Source of the DNA: a virus
Strand: one strand, 5' to 3'
Length of the DNA: 50,065 nucleotides
Virus record (IMG/VR): IMGVR_UViG_3300037070_005649
Location: 1 to 50,065 of that record
In this document: piece after piece, positions 23,756-30,902 of the stretch
How the letters are laid out: each line of letters opens with the position of its first letter
Numbering within the stretch: position 1 is the stretch's first letter
Program-made: the position numbers and the translations under genes
Notes under the pieces: model-generated
Database searches by the model: none
What the model saw: the letters and a program-made list of their open reading frames with translations, nothing else
What the model was told of the DNA's origin: nothing

Positions 23756-24613
23756 ATGTACACTTATACGGCAGATGTGCAACTGGCCGACGACGAGGTA
23801 GGCCTCGTTGCTATTGGGTACGACCTTGTCAACGCGGACGATGAGGACGACGTTGTCGCGGTGCTGACCACGATCGGCGTTCGTGAGTCCGCCGTGCCCG
23901 GGCGGTATTACTCTCCTATCCAGCTGCCGGATGGGCGCCGAATCCGCATCAGGTGGCACGATGGGGCCGGCTATCGCTCGGCCGAAGTGGTCGACCCACG
24001 GGTGTTGGCTGCAACGGGGTCCGGGCGCTACATAGTCGAGGTAACCGTGATGACGGACCCGGGCCCGGGCCCTTACCCGGTCGCCAGCGCCTCTGTGACA
24101 ATTCAGCAGGCCGGGATGAACGTGGCCTGGGGCTACACGGGCCATGCCGGGGAGCCCCTGGCCCTCTCGCTGGTCCCGGGGACCTACCAGGCGCTGGTGG
24201 CCGGCCCGGGGCCGGGGTGGGCGCCTTTGCCGCCCCAGGCGCTCGTAGTGGCGGCGAACATGGCTGTGGAGTACGAGCTCGTCCAGCAGGCGCCGGCGCC
24301 GCCTACAGCCCTTCCCGGCTACTGCAATGTGTTGGTGGACACGCTGGACCTGGCAGATGTGGTCGTGGTCGGGGCGATGGTGACGGCCCGGGCGCTAACC
24401 CTGCCGATGCGGACCGGTACGGTCCTGGTGGGGCGAGCTCCGCTGACGGCCTCTACCGACGTGTTCGGTCGGGCTACGCTGGCCGTACCAGCTTCACCAC
24501 AGTTCGCCAGAGAAGCCCGGCGCTGGCTATTCGAGTGCCCCGAGCTGGGGCTGTCGGCGGCGGTCGAAGTGCCCGACGAGGGCGAGGTCTGGCTGGCCGC
24601 GCTGATGGGGTGA
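23756..24613 (+). CDS. Hypothetical virion-associated protein with beta-sandwich segments (285 aa)
   Basis: It starts six bases after the tailspike stop. The first 90 residues are beta-rich and acidic. Residues about 110-155 (SVTIQQAGMNVAWGYTGH...LVPGTYQALVAGP) resemble a carboxypeptidase-regulatory or Ig-like sandwich, and a second similar segment (CNVLVDTLDLADVVVVGA...RATLAVP) follows near 195-250. Such repeats decorate capsids, tails or baseplates. No signal peptide or catalytic residues are visible. Its position between tailspike and portal suggests a structural or adhesion role. Confidence 0.62.
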   Translation: MYTYTADVQLADDEVGLVAIGYDLVNADDEDDVVAVLTTIGVRESAVPGRYYSPIQLPDGRRIRIRWHDGAGYRSAEVVDPRVLAATGSGRYIVEVTVMTDPGPGPYPVASASVTIQQAGMNVAWGYTGHAGEPLALSLVPGTYQALVAGPGPGWAPLPPQALVVAANMAVEYELVQQAPAPPTALPGYCNVLVDTLDLADVVVVGAMVTARALTLPMRTGTVLVGRAPLTASTDVFGRATLAVPASPQFAREARRWLFECPELGLSAAVEVPDEGEVWLAALMG

Positions 24614-24617
24614 CGTA

Positions 24618-26207
24618 ATGGCGACGACGGACCCGAAACCGAAGGCCCTGAAGCCTGGAGGCAGCATAACGGTGGCTGCACCGCCGGCGCGTATCGTCGG
24701 CGACGTCGGCCCCGGCGGAAAGGCGGCCGAGCTCCTCCGCGAGTACGTCTCAGCGGAGGAGTTCCGCTGGTCCGACTACCTGCGCTCACTCCCGCCCTGG
24801 ATAGACGACACCACTCGCGACTTTGGCGAGGACCTGTATGAGCGGATGCAGCTCGACCCGCAGGTCGCCAAATGCGTGAACATCATCAAGATGGGCGTGC
24901 TGTCGCAGGGGGTACACATCACGCCCACGGTCGACGAGGAGGACCCGAAGTATCCCGCCGCGAAGGAGGTGGCGGACTTCTGCAAGCGCAATCTGGCGGG
25001 CCTTGAGGCGCCGTTCGGCCCGCAGACCACGGTGTCGCTTTACTGGCAGTTGTGGGACCTATTGGACGCCGTGGCGCTGGGGAGTAAAGTCGCCGAGCAG
25101 GTGTACGAGGTCCCGCCGGCTGGGCAGGACAAGGGTCGCCTCTGCCTCAAGGCCTTGAAGACGAGGCCGCGGCGGTCCACTGCGTTTGTCGTGGACGTCC
25201 ACATGAACGTCGTAGGCCTGCTGGGTATTATTCCGGGGGTCGCGGCCAGTGTCCTGACTGGGACCATGGTGGCGGAGAACGCGCCGAATATCCTGCCGCG
25301 GCGCAAGTTCGCCATTATGTCCGTCAGGCCGAAGGACGGCGACCCGCGGGGCCAGTCTATGTGTCGCCCAGCGTATAACGCATGGTGGCTCAAGCAGCAA
25401 GCGTGGCCCGAGTACCTCAAGTACCTGGCGCAGTTCGCGACACCCTCCTTGATCGGGTATACGGCCCCGGAGGCCGCCGAGGTGGAGGAGCTGGATGCGA
25501 CGGGGAGCCCGGTCTATGACGAGGATACGGGGTTCATTGCGACGGTGAAGCCGGAGCAGGTGATGTTGGCGGCGTTGGTCAAGCTCCGCAACGGGTCGGC
25601 GGCGGCGTTCCCCAATGGGTCCAAAGTCGATCCGCTTCAGGTTGGCCAGTCGACCACGAGTGAGTTTACGCAGTTCTTCAAGCTGGCCAACGACGAGATC
25701 GCCAACGCTATCCTCTGCCAGACGCTGGCCACGGAGGAGGGCAAGTACCAGACCAGGGCGGCCAGTGGCGACCACCAGGATATCCTGAGCCTTACGATAG
25801 ACCACGTGCGGCAAGCCCTGGTCAGCGTTCTGCGCTGCGATGTCCTGCGGAATCTGGTAGAGTGGAACTACGGCCCCGACGCCTTGGACCTGGTACCTGA
25901 GATAACGCTGGCCGGCTCAGAAAAGCATGACTTCAAGGAATTCGCGAGCGCCGTGGCGGCCCTGATGACTGCCGGGTACCTCGACCCCAGCCAGTACAAG
26001 CGGATCGACTCCTACATAGGCTTGCCGGAGCGCACCGACGAGTCGGTCGAGATGGCCATAGAGGGCAAAAAAATGGCCCACGACCAGGCGAAGGCCGCGG
26101 CGGCGGCCGGTACAGCGGCGGGGGTGCCGCCGGGCGAACCTCCGCCGCCCGGTGGGCCCCCGTCGGCCAAGGCAAGCGGGAAAAAGGCCCCAGCGGGGGG
26201 AGGGTAA
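24618..26207 (+). CDS. Portal protein (DUF935/Mu gp29-like, 529 aa)
   Basis: The portal forms the dodecameric DNA gate at the capsid vertex. Family features include YERMQLDPQVAKCVNIIKMGV (about residues 75-95), ALKTRPRR, a helical wing with WWLKQQAWPEYLKYL, ATPSLIG, and LCQTLATEEGKYQTRAASGDH before the C-terminal crown. These are characteristic of DUF935 portals. Length is normal. The C-terminus is an alanine/proline/lysine-rich disordered tail. In Mu-like phages the next genes are MuF and protease/scaffold; here about 17 kb of extra genes intervene before the protease. Confidence 0.83.
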   Translation: MATTDPKPKALKPGGSITVAAPPARIVGDVGPGGKAAELLREYVSAEEFRWSDYLRSLPPWIDDTTRDFGEDLYERMQLDPQVAKCVNIIKMGVLSQGVHITPTVDEEDPKYPAAKEVADFCKRNLAGLEAPFGPQTTVSLYWQLWDLLDAVALGSKVAEQVYEVPPAGQDKGRLCLKALKTRPRRSTAFVVDVHMNVVGLLGIIPGVAASVLTGTMVAENAPNILPRRKFAIMSVRPKDGDPRGQSMCRPAYNAWWLKQQAWPEYLKYLAQFATPSLIGYTAPEAAEVEELDATGSPVYDEDTGFIATVKPEQVMLAALVKLRNGSAAAFPNGSKVDPLQVGQSTTSEFTQFFKLANDEIANAILCQTLATEEGKYQTRAASGDHQDILSLTIDHVRQALVSVLRCDVLRNLVEWNYGPDALDLVPEITLAGSEKHDFKEFASAVAALMTAGYLDPSQYKRIDSYIGLPERTDESVEMAIEGKKMAHDQAKAAAAAGTAAGVPPGEPPPPGGPPSAKASGKKAPAGGG

Positions 26208-26211
26208 GGCC

Positions 26212-26577
26212 GTGTCGGCGGACAAACTAGTATTGAAGACCCTACTTCGTCACGAAAGGAAGCTGGCCAGAATGTCGCAAGAGGTGGTGGACCTGCAGAA
26301 AGCGGTCGCGGAGCAGGCGGAGGCCGTCGCAGAGGAGCATGAGCAGATTAACGCCGAGCTCGACGCAATGTCGGCGCGGATCGAGGAGCTTGAGGAGCAG
26401 CTTGTCGCCGAGAACCCCGACATGGAGCTGATCGCGGCGGCCACCGCGGACATCAGGAAGCACACGGAGACTATCCAAGGTTACGTGGAGGGCGAGGAGC
26501 CCGAAGTGCCGGTCGTGCCGGTCGTTGACAACACGTTGCCGGGCGGGCCGCCAACGGCGACTCAGTTGCCGGCTTGA
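26212..26577 (+). CDS. Small coiled-coil protein (121 aa)
   Basis: The GTG at 26212 follows GGGGGAGGGTAAGG and begins VSADKLVLKTLL. Most of the protein is one long heptad-like acidic helix (LARMSQEVVDLQKAVAEQ, then DAMSARIEELEEQLVAE), typical of a coiled coil of about 80 residues. It ends in a proline/valine-rich tail (VPVVPVVDNTLPGGPP). It could be a small scaffold or a spanin/holin-regulator-like protein given the lysis-like genes that follow. There is no lipobox or signal peptide. Confidence 0.65.
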   Translation: MSADKLVLKTLLRHERKLARMSQEVVDLQKAVAEQAEAVAEEHEQINAELDAMSARIEELEEQLVAENPDMELIAAATADIRKHTETIQGYVEGEEPEVPVVPVVDNTLPGGPPTATQLPA

Positions 26578-26592
26578 CGAGGAGGTGATACT

Positions 26593-26775
26593 GTGCCCAT
26601 CTCAGCATGGTTCTGGGTTATCGCGGTGTTCGCCCTGGTGGCGTCGTTTGTGGGCGTCTACGGTTCAATGGAGCCACGCAATTGGGGTTGGCGCGGTTAT
26701 TTCCTCGCTCTCCTGTTTCTATGGAGCGAAGTGTTGATCCTGGGGTGGGCACAGTTCGGAGGGGTGGTGAAGTAA
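26593..26775 (+). CDS. Small membrane protein, holin candidate (60 aa)
   Basis: A consensus AGGAGG lies upstream of the GTG at 26593. The 60-residue product has two hydrophobic spans: about 5-24 (AWFWVIAVFALVASFVGVYG) and about 36-54 (FLALLFLWSEVLILGWAQF), joined by a short polar turn with charged residues (SMEPRNWGWR). Two-span proteins of this size next to a candidate cell-wall enzyme are typical of class II/III holins, but no homologue is recalled. The lysis role is inferred from topology and position. Confidence 0.55.
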   Translation: MPISAWFWVIAVFALVASFVGVYGSMEPRNWGWRGYFLALLFLWSEVLILGWAQFGGVVK

Positions 26776-26800
26776 ATAGCGGAGGAACGGAGGTCGTGGT

Positions 26801-26893
26801 ATGGACCCGTTCCTGCATTTCGTTGGACAGTTCAACGTATGGTTGTGGCTCGCGAAGTTCCCAAGTGCGTTCGGCAACCTGCCGTCGTTCTGA
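26801..26893 (+). CDS. Very short ORF (30 aa), aromatic and amphipathic
   Basis: A good GGAGG ribosome site about nine bases upstream and fully open codons support a 30-residue peptide, beginning MDPFLHFVGQFNVWLWL and ending GNLPSF. It is rich in Phe, Trp and Leu, with one lysine. This suits a membrane-active peptide. It sits exactly between the two-span membrane protein and the candidate cell-wall enzyme. It could be a lysis accessory or a chance ORF. Confidence 0.45.
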   Translation: MDPFLHFVGQFNVWLWLAKFPSAFGNLPSF

Positions 26894-26902
26894 GGTAAGC
26901 CT

Positions 26903-27541
26903 ATGGCTATAACTCTCACAAACTCGATAATCCGCGAGTACGTCGAGTACTGCGGCCATCCCCGTCCTGGGGATGGCCGTTTACACCTCGGCGGCTTCCG
27001 GGGCAGTCGCCGTTACCCGGCCGACGGGGTGGTACTTAGCCTCGTCGAGCCTATCCCGAACAGTTACGACGATCAAGTCATTGCGTTCGGCTTAGATCTG
27101 CTTAGCTACACGGGTACGCTCGACCCAGGCCGGTTCTACAGCCAGCATCCGATGCGGCCGAAGGAGGGGTGTGCCCACATTGTTTGCATCGACGAGCCGT
27201 CGGGCAAGCCGTGCAACTACAAGCGTGGCCTGCACCGTGGCAAGAGCCCAGCGTTCGTGCAGGACGGGGCCATCGTGGTCTGGCGGGACAGGGACCGGGA
27301 CATGGGCCAGGACCCGAACGAAGTGGCGCGGACGGAGGGCCACATCGGGCTGAACGGGCATCGTATGGGCACGATCCGCGCTGACATCGGCAAGTGGTCG
27401 GCCGGCTGTTGGGGGACCATGGACAAGTATTGGCAAGAGTTCTGGAAGCGCACGGCCCTTACCTTCCCGCAGGAGTCGTATTCCTTCTACCCGATGGACT
27501 TCGCGCTGTTCGCCAAGTGGTACGACACGGAGAGAGGTTGA
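26903..27541 (+). CDS. Putative peptidoglycan-active enzyme, L,D-transpeptidase-like SAGC motif (212 aa)
   Basis: GAGGTAAG precedes the ATG at 26903. The C-terminal half holds GHIGLNGHRMG and, fourteen or so residues later, GKWSAGCWG (about residues 170-178). This His...Ser-x-Gly-Cys spacing is like that of L,D-transpeptidase (YkuD-type) active sites and of phage lysin-like proteins with an NIH...WSAGCQ motif. Acidic/aromatic segments before it (VVWRDRDRDMGQDPNE) are typical of that phage group. With the preceding small membrane proteins it may form the lysis cassette. No signal peptide is present, which fits holin-dependent export. The assignment rests on the motif only. Confidence 0.5.
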   Translation: MAITLTNSIIREYVEYCGHPRPGDGRLHLGGFRGSRRYPADGVVLSLVEPIPNSYDDQVIAFGLDLLSYTGTLDPGRFYSQHPMRPKEGCAHIVCIDEPSGKPCNYKRGLHRGKSPAFVQDGAIVVWRDRDRDMGQDPNEVARTEGHIGLNGHRMGTIRADIGKWSAGCWGTMDKYWQEFWKRTALTFPQESYSFYPMDFALFAKWYDTERG

Positions 27542-27768
27542 TGGCCCTTTACCCTGACCCCGATCGGCAACCGTTCGACTATCAGCGCCCGACCGAGGAC
27601 AGCGTCGGGAAGATCACCGCCGTGCGTGGCGCCCTCAGGGACGCCTATGCGGTGCTCCTGGTCGCGGTCCCGGAGTGCGCCGAGCGCACCCTGGCGATCC
27701 GTAAGCTGGAGGAGTGCTCGATGTGGGCGAACAAGGCGATTGTGTTTACTCAGGATGGTGAGAGCTGA
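27541..27768 (+). CDS. acb2-like: Probable Acb2/Tad1-hairpin-type anti-CBASS protein (75 aa)
   Basis: The protein has FDYQRPTEDSVGKITAVRGA, then a helix with VAVPECAERTLAIRKL, then EECSMWANKAIV. This matches the Acb2/Tad1-hairpin family (DUF7681), whose members are about 70-90 residues, begin with a YHxP-type segment and end with xxLxxLEEAxMWAxAAIAR. Known Acb2 proteins form hexamers that sequester cyclic di-, tri- or oligonucleotide signals of CBASS and so block abortive infection. Here position 2 of the end motif is Cys rather than Ala. It overlaps both neighbours (TGATG), inside the late operon. Family membership is likely; activity is not shown. Confidence 0.75.
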   Translation: MALYPDPDRQPFDYQRPTEDSVGKITAVRGALRDAYAVLLVAVPECAERTLAIRKLEECSMWANKAIVFTQDGES

Positions 27769-27953
27769 TGCCCCGCCGCCCGACGACGGAACCGGAATCG
27801 GAAGACGAGCCCCTTTGTCCCGAGTGCGGCGAAGATGCCCGGGCTCCGAAGTGCCTCTGGGAACTGGGCCGGGACTACCCGCGTCATCCGGTGCGGAAAG
27901 CCTGGGTGGCGAAGCGAGCAGCGGTGTTGCCTCGGCAGGAGGAGAGGCCCTGA
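27768..27953 (+). CDS. Small zinc-finger-like protein (61 aa), cassette copy 1
   Basis: It begins MPRRPTTEPESEDE (start cassette copy 1), followed by LCPECGEDARAPKCLWE, which gives C-x2-C and one further Cys. The last part is basic (RHPVRKAWVAKRAA). Only three cysteines are present, so a complete zinc site would need a histidine (RHP) or a partner. It overlaps the Acb2-like gene and the next gene by one base each. The function is unknown. Confidence 0.6.
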   Translation: MPRRPTTEPESEDEPLCPECGEDARAPKCLWELGRDYPRHPVRKAWVAKRAAVLPRQEERP

Positions 27954-28159
27954 TGCCCCGCCGCCCGCTGCCGGAACCGATCTTCCGAGAGTTCCGCTGG
28001 GACGGCTGGCCGCTCTGCCCCCGCTGCGGCGAAGACGAGCTGTACTCGGTGGTGCTGAAGGGGTGGAGGAACGGCCAACCGGTGCCGCCGCGGGCGCAGT
28101 GCTTCGCGGGTGCCTTCGAGTGCTACGCATGCGGATCGTTCTTTGAGGGGGTTGCCTGA
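27953..28159 (+). CDS. Small zinc-ribbon protein (68 aa), cassette copy 2
   Basis: Start cassette copy 2 encodes MPRRPLPEPIF. A ribbon follows: LCPRCGEDELYSVV, then CFAGAFECYACGSFF, with CPxCG and CYACG knuckles about 37 residues apart. That is a standard two-knuckle zinc ribbon. It is likely a small DNA/RNA- or protein-binding accessory. It overlaps its neighbours by one base on both sides. Confidence 0.65.
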   Translation: MPRRPLPEPIFREFRWDGWPLCPRCGEDELYSVVLKGWRNGQPVPPRAQCFAGAFECYACGSFFEGVA

Positions 28160-28197
28160 TGTCCCGCCGCCCACCGCCGGAAAGGAAGCCACGATGA
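28159..28197 (+). CDS. Twelve-codon leader-like ORF, cassette copy 3
   Basis: Cassette copy 3 encodes only MSRRPPPERKPR before a stop that overlaps the next ATG (ATGA at 28194). It may be a decayed gene start that now serves for translational coupling to the next gene. It contains its own purine-rich GGAAAGGAAG, which can serve as the ribosome site for 28194. Confidence 0.45.
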   Translation: MSRRPPPERKPR

Positions 28198-28423
28198 AAG
28201 TCAAGTGGGTCGGACGCTGGGACCCCTGTTCCCGGCTGCTGCGCCTCGCCCGCCTGATGTGGACGCGCGGCACTGTGGGTGACGGGCGGGGGTACAGCGC
28301 GAAGCTGACCCTCGCCCTCCGGCCGGCGCTGTTCGCCGTGCGCCGGGAGTGGCAGAGCGTGGCGGTTACCCTCCTGGGAGTGCAGGTCCATTATCAGCGG
28401 GCCTACGGGGGATCTTCGGCTGA
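28194..28423 (+). pseudogene. Small conserved-looking protein with an apparent -1 frameshift near its end
   Basis: The ATG at 28194 opens MKVKWVGRWDPCSRLLRLAR and a compact basic/aromatic protein up to VQVHYQRAYGG (nt 28411). Read on in the same frame it becomes a low-quality arginine/proline-rich extension that overlaps the next gene by over 200 bases and ends at 28634. A one-base shift at the G run 28407-28411 instead gives ...YGGIFG and a stop at 28421-28423. That recreates the TGATG junction seen at every other gene here. So either a G is missing (true mutation or sequencing/assembly error) or a frameshift is used. The function is unknown. Confidence 0.55.
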
Positions 28424-28737
28424 TGGCCCGCCGCCCGCCCACCGGACCCCTGGGCTCGCCCTTGCGTCGCCTGCCGCCGGAACCGGAAGATGGGTCCACC
28501 CCCTGGCCCGCCTGCCCATTCTGCGGCGGCGCGGTCGAGCGCAGCGTGCTGGCGGCGTTCCTGACCTGTCAGGGCTGTCAGTGGGAGTTCCACCCGCCGC
28601 GACGGCCGGGACCGTGGCGGCCGGAAACGGTTGATGCAGCATGGCAGAACCCCGGGGGGCATCTCTTACTCTCTGGCACGGAGTCGGACGCGGAGTCCCC
28701 GCCCGCCCCCAGCCCCACCCCGCTCGAATATTGGTAG
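28423..28737 (+). CDS. Small zinc-ribbon protein (104 aa), cassette copy 4
   Basis: Cassette copy 4 starts MARRPPTGPLGSP and includes a second partial copy (RRLPPEPED). The folded part has CPFCGGAVERSV and then CQGCQWEFHPP, a two-knuckle zinc ribbon with C-x2-C pairs about 23 residues apart. The remainder is a proline/serine-rich tail. It is probably the intended partner after the shifted frame at 28194. Its role is unknown. Confidence 0.65.
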   Translation: MARRPPTGPLGSPLRRLPPEPEDGSTPWPACPFCGGAVERSVLAAFLTCQGCQWEFHPPRRPGPWRPETVDAAWQNPGGHLLLSGTESDAESPPAPSPTPLEYW

Positions 28738-28746
28738 GAGAGCCTG

Positions 28747-29778
28747 ATGGCCCGCCGCCTGCCGCCGGAATCGGAAGACGACGAGTTGCTGAGATTGGAC
28801 CCGCAGGCGGTGGGCGCGATGATCGCCGGCTTTATTGTTGCCGGGATCGCTGAGGGAGAAAATACGATGAGCGACTTCAAGACTGAGCCCCCGGCTGAGC
28901 CGCCCGCGACCACGGATGCAACTGATGACGCGACGGCGCGGCGACCCGGTACTTCCTGGCGGCCCGGCGGCATACGTCCGCCGGCCGAGCCGGTCCGCCC
29001 TAGCCCGCCGACCGGGGTGGGCCCCATCGTCGAGGTGCGGAGCAAAAACGACCTTCGCGACATGAAGTCGGGGTATACTTACCAGTGGGTCGGCGGGTTC
29101 AAACTGCGCGAGCAGTTGGCGATGGAGGGGCTGAAGGGCGTCACCCTTGTGGACCCTTGGATTGAGCAGGCATATGAGTCCAACATCTATGCCCGTAACT
29201 TCACGGACCTCACCATCCTTAACGGTAACCTGCATCGGTCGAAGACGAAGAGTGGGCTTCTTACAGACGGCGACTGCCAGGGCCTCCGGGTCTACGGCAC
29301 CCAGGCCGACGAGAACGAGGAGCATGGCTTCTACTACGGGGCGCACAAGAAGAACGGGACCCCGTTTATCTTCGAGGACTGCATTGGGCGGCGCAACCAT
29401 AGGTGTGGCATCCAGATCAACCTTGAAGGTCGCAACTGGTGGGTCGTCGGCGGACATATTCTCCGCTGCACCTGGGATGGGAACGCCTCCGAGCAGGGCT
29501 CCCAGTGTAACCTCGGCGGGTGGGACCGCGGCCTCTTTAAGGACTGCACCGTCATCAACGGCCAGGACGACGGGGTGATCCTTTGCGCGGTGGACGGCAA
29601 GGCGTCGAAGACTTGCCGGGTCGAAAGCACCTTCTTCAAGAACAACCGGGACGCACCCCTGAAGACGGCCGACGGCTCGAAGGGCCACACGCTGAGCAAG
29701 TGTACCTTTGACGAAATGCCGACGATGGCGGGTATTCGCAGTGACAAGACCAACCTGTGTAACGGTAAGAAGTTCTAG
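28747..29778 (+). CDS. Right-handed beta-helix protein with a small N-terminal segment (343 aa)
   Basis: Cassette copy 5 (MARRLPPESED) begins the frame. Residues about 17-38 contain a hydrophobic stretch (AVGAMIAGFIVAGIA), then a proline-rich linker. From about residue 95 beta-helix rungs follow: LEGL-type turns such as LKGVTLVDPW, FTDLTILNGNLHRSK, CQGLRVYG, PFIFEDCIGRRN, DRGLFKDCTVINGQDDG, TLSKCTF. This is a pectin-lyase-like fold, common in virion proteins that bind or cut glycans. An internal start at 28867 (MSDFKTEPP, with GGGAG upstream) could yield the beta-helix alone, leaving the cassette segment as a separate remnant. Confidence 0.68.
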   Translation: MARRLPPESEDDELLRLDPQAVGAMIAGFIVAGIAEGENTMSDFKTEPPAEPPATTDATDDATARRPGTSWRPGGIRPPAEPVRPSPPTGVGPIVEVRSKNDLRDMKSGYTYQWVGGFKLREQLAMEGLKGVTLVDPWIEQAYESNIYARNFTDLTILNGNLHRSKTKSGLLTDGDCQGLRVYGTQADENEEHGFYYGAHKKNGTPFIFEDCIGRRNHRCGIQINLEGRNWWVVGGHILRCTWDGNASEQGSQCNLGGWDRGLFKDCTVINGQDDGVILCAVDGKASKTCRVESTFFKNNRDAPLKTADGSKGHTLSKCTFDEMPTMAGIRSDKTNLCNGKKF

Positions 29779-29787
29779 GAAAGTAGT

Positions 29788-30021
29788 ATGAAGCCCCGGC
29801 GCACGGATCGCCAGGCAGCCCAGGAACGAATGACGCTGGCCCTGGTAGAGGCGTTTCTCGCCTCGGGCCGGCCGGCGGTTTACGTCACTGCCGATGCTAC
29901 TCCGTCCCGGCGCCTCGCCATGGTGATGAATAACCTCGCCGCGGCTTGGGACCTGCCGGCAAGGGCGTCCGCGGAGGGGCCCAGGGTCTTGCTGAGGCGG
30001 ATAGGGGAGGGCGGCCAATGA
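29788..30021 (+). CDS. Small hypothetical protein (77 aa)
   Basis: AGGAAAGTAG precedes the ATG at 29788. The product alternates helices and strands: RRTDRQAAQERMTLALVEAF, PAVYVTADATPSRRLAMVMNN, then a basic end. It has no cysteine or membrane span. The alpha/beta pattern (strand VYVTAD followed by a helix) hints at a small nucleotide-binding-like or helicase-fragment fold, but there is no P-loop. It overlaps the RelA/SpoT-like gene as ATGA and could be its partner. Confidence 0.55.
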   Translation: MKPRRTDRQAAQERMTLALVEAFLASGRPAVYVTADATPSRRLAMVMNNLAAAWDLPARASAEGPRVLLRRIGEGGQ

Positions 30022-30902
30022 CCACGGTCTCGTTCACGGTCGATATGGACCGGCATACGACGATACGCCCCAAATCTTGCCCAGCGTCGTCTGACGGCGA
30101 CCTGGATGCCCTACGACCTGATCCAGCGTGGGAGGGCGAGCTAGGGGAGTCGCCGCTGGTCAGGTTCTGGGACCCGGACCAGCCCCGCGATGCTAGCGGG
30201 CGGTGGACGAGGGGCGGGTCGACTGCTACGGCCATTAAGAAGCCGGCCATCCAGGCGGCCAGGACCGAGAAGGGCGTCCAGACCGTGCCGGACGAGGTCC
30301 TTGACGCCCAGCTCGATGCCCTCTACCCTGTGGCGGAGTCGGCTAAAGCGGAAGTTGACGCTGAGGCCCACCGCATTGCCGTTACCGTGAACATGGGGTC
30401 GCGGGTGGCCAAGGCACCGCTAAAGGGCAAGGTCCGGGCCAAGCAAAAGGCGGTCGACTGGTTTGACAGCGATGTGACGAAGCTCGACGACATTGCGCGG
30501 AATACAATTGTCGCGAACCCTGTCGTTCACGATAAAATAGTAGGGGAGCTTACGGCGAAGGGGGCGGCGGTCCGCCACTTCAAGGCAGAGGAGAACCCGA
30601 TGGGCTACTCCGGGGTTAACCTCAAGCTCCCAACGTCGGCCGGCATGGTCGCAGAGGTTCAGCTCAATAGCCCGGCGATGATCTATGCCAAGGAGCCAGA
30701 GAAGACGGCCAGGGGTATCCTGGGGGACGCCCTTTACGATAAGCTCAGGGCGGCGTCGGGGGTCGAGGGCGGCAAAGGGCATGCGCTGTATGAGGAGTAC
30801 CGGGCGCTGCCGGAGAAGCACCCACGAAGGGCTGAGATAGAGGCCGAGAGCCGGGCGTATTATGACCACATGCGGGGGTTCACACATGGGCGTATCGAGT
30901 AA
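30018..30902 (+). CDS. RelA/SpoT-like nucleotidyltransferase-fold protein, candidate virion effector (294 aa)
   Basis: The ATG at 30018 overlaps the upstream stop. The N-terminus carries SSDGDLDALR and FWDPDQPRDASGRWTRGG (30171-30218), the signature shared with the next genes. The enzyme part (about 95-260) follows the Rel synthetase pattern: LKGKVRAKQKAVDW (basic substrate-binding helix), TKLDDIARNTIV (equivalent to the DxxGxR motif), MGYSGVNLKL (GYxxxN/H), AEVQLNS (the E-x-Q catalytic pair), and GHALYEEYRAL at the end. Rel-like enzymes make ppGpp/ppApp-type alarmones or pyrophosphorylate tRNA. No hydrolase or ACT/TGS domains are present, as in small alarmone synthetases and phage toxins. 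Fold moderately sure; substrate unknown. Confidence 0.65.
   Translation: MTTVSFTVDMDRHTTIRPKSCPASSDGDLDALRPDPAWEGELGESPLVRFWDPDQPRDASGRWTRGGSTATAIKKPAIQAARTEKGVQTVPDEVLDAQLDALYPVAESAKAEVDAEAHRIAVTVNMGSRVAKAPLKGKVRAKQKAVDWFDSDVTKLDDIARNTIVANPVVHDKIVGELTAKGAAVRHFKAEENPMGYSGVNLKLPTSAGMVAEVQLNSPAMIYAKEPEKTARGILGDALYDKLRAASGVEGGKGHALYEEYRALPEKHPRRAEIEAESRAYYDHMRGFTHGRIE

Larger units (their letters stand above)
27766..28790 (+). repeat. Five copies of a repeated gene-start cassette
   Basis: Near-identical sequence of the type TGATGSCCCGCCGCC, then a proline/glutamate-coding stretch with CGCCGGAA, occurs at 27766, 27951, 28157, 28421 and 28745. Each copy has a stop codon overlapping an ATG and codes for M-x-R-R-P/L-x-x-E. 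Copies 1, 4 and 5 also share a following GGAAGA-type segment. Four copies open different small genes; the copy at 28157 opens only a 12-codon frame. Confidence 0.75.

Noticed and set aside
28666-30018. Minus-strand open frame of 450 codons
   Set aside because: It is the shadow of the beta-helix gene, in a region where all supported genes are on the plus strand with overlaps.
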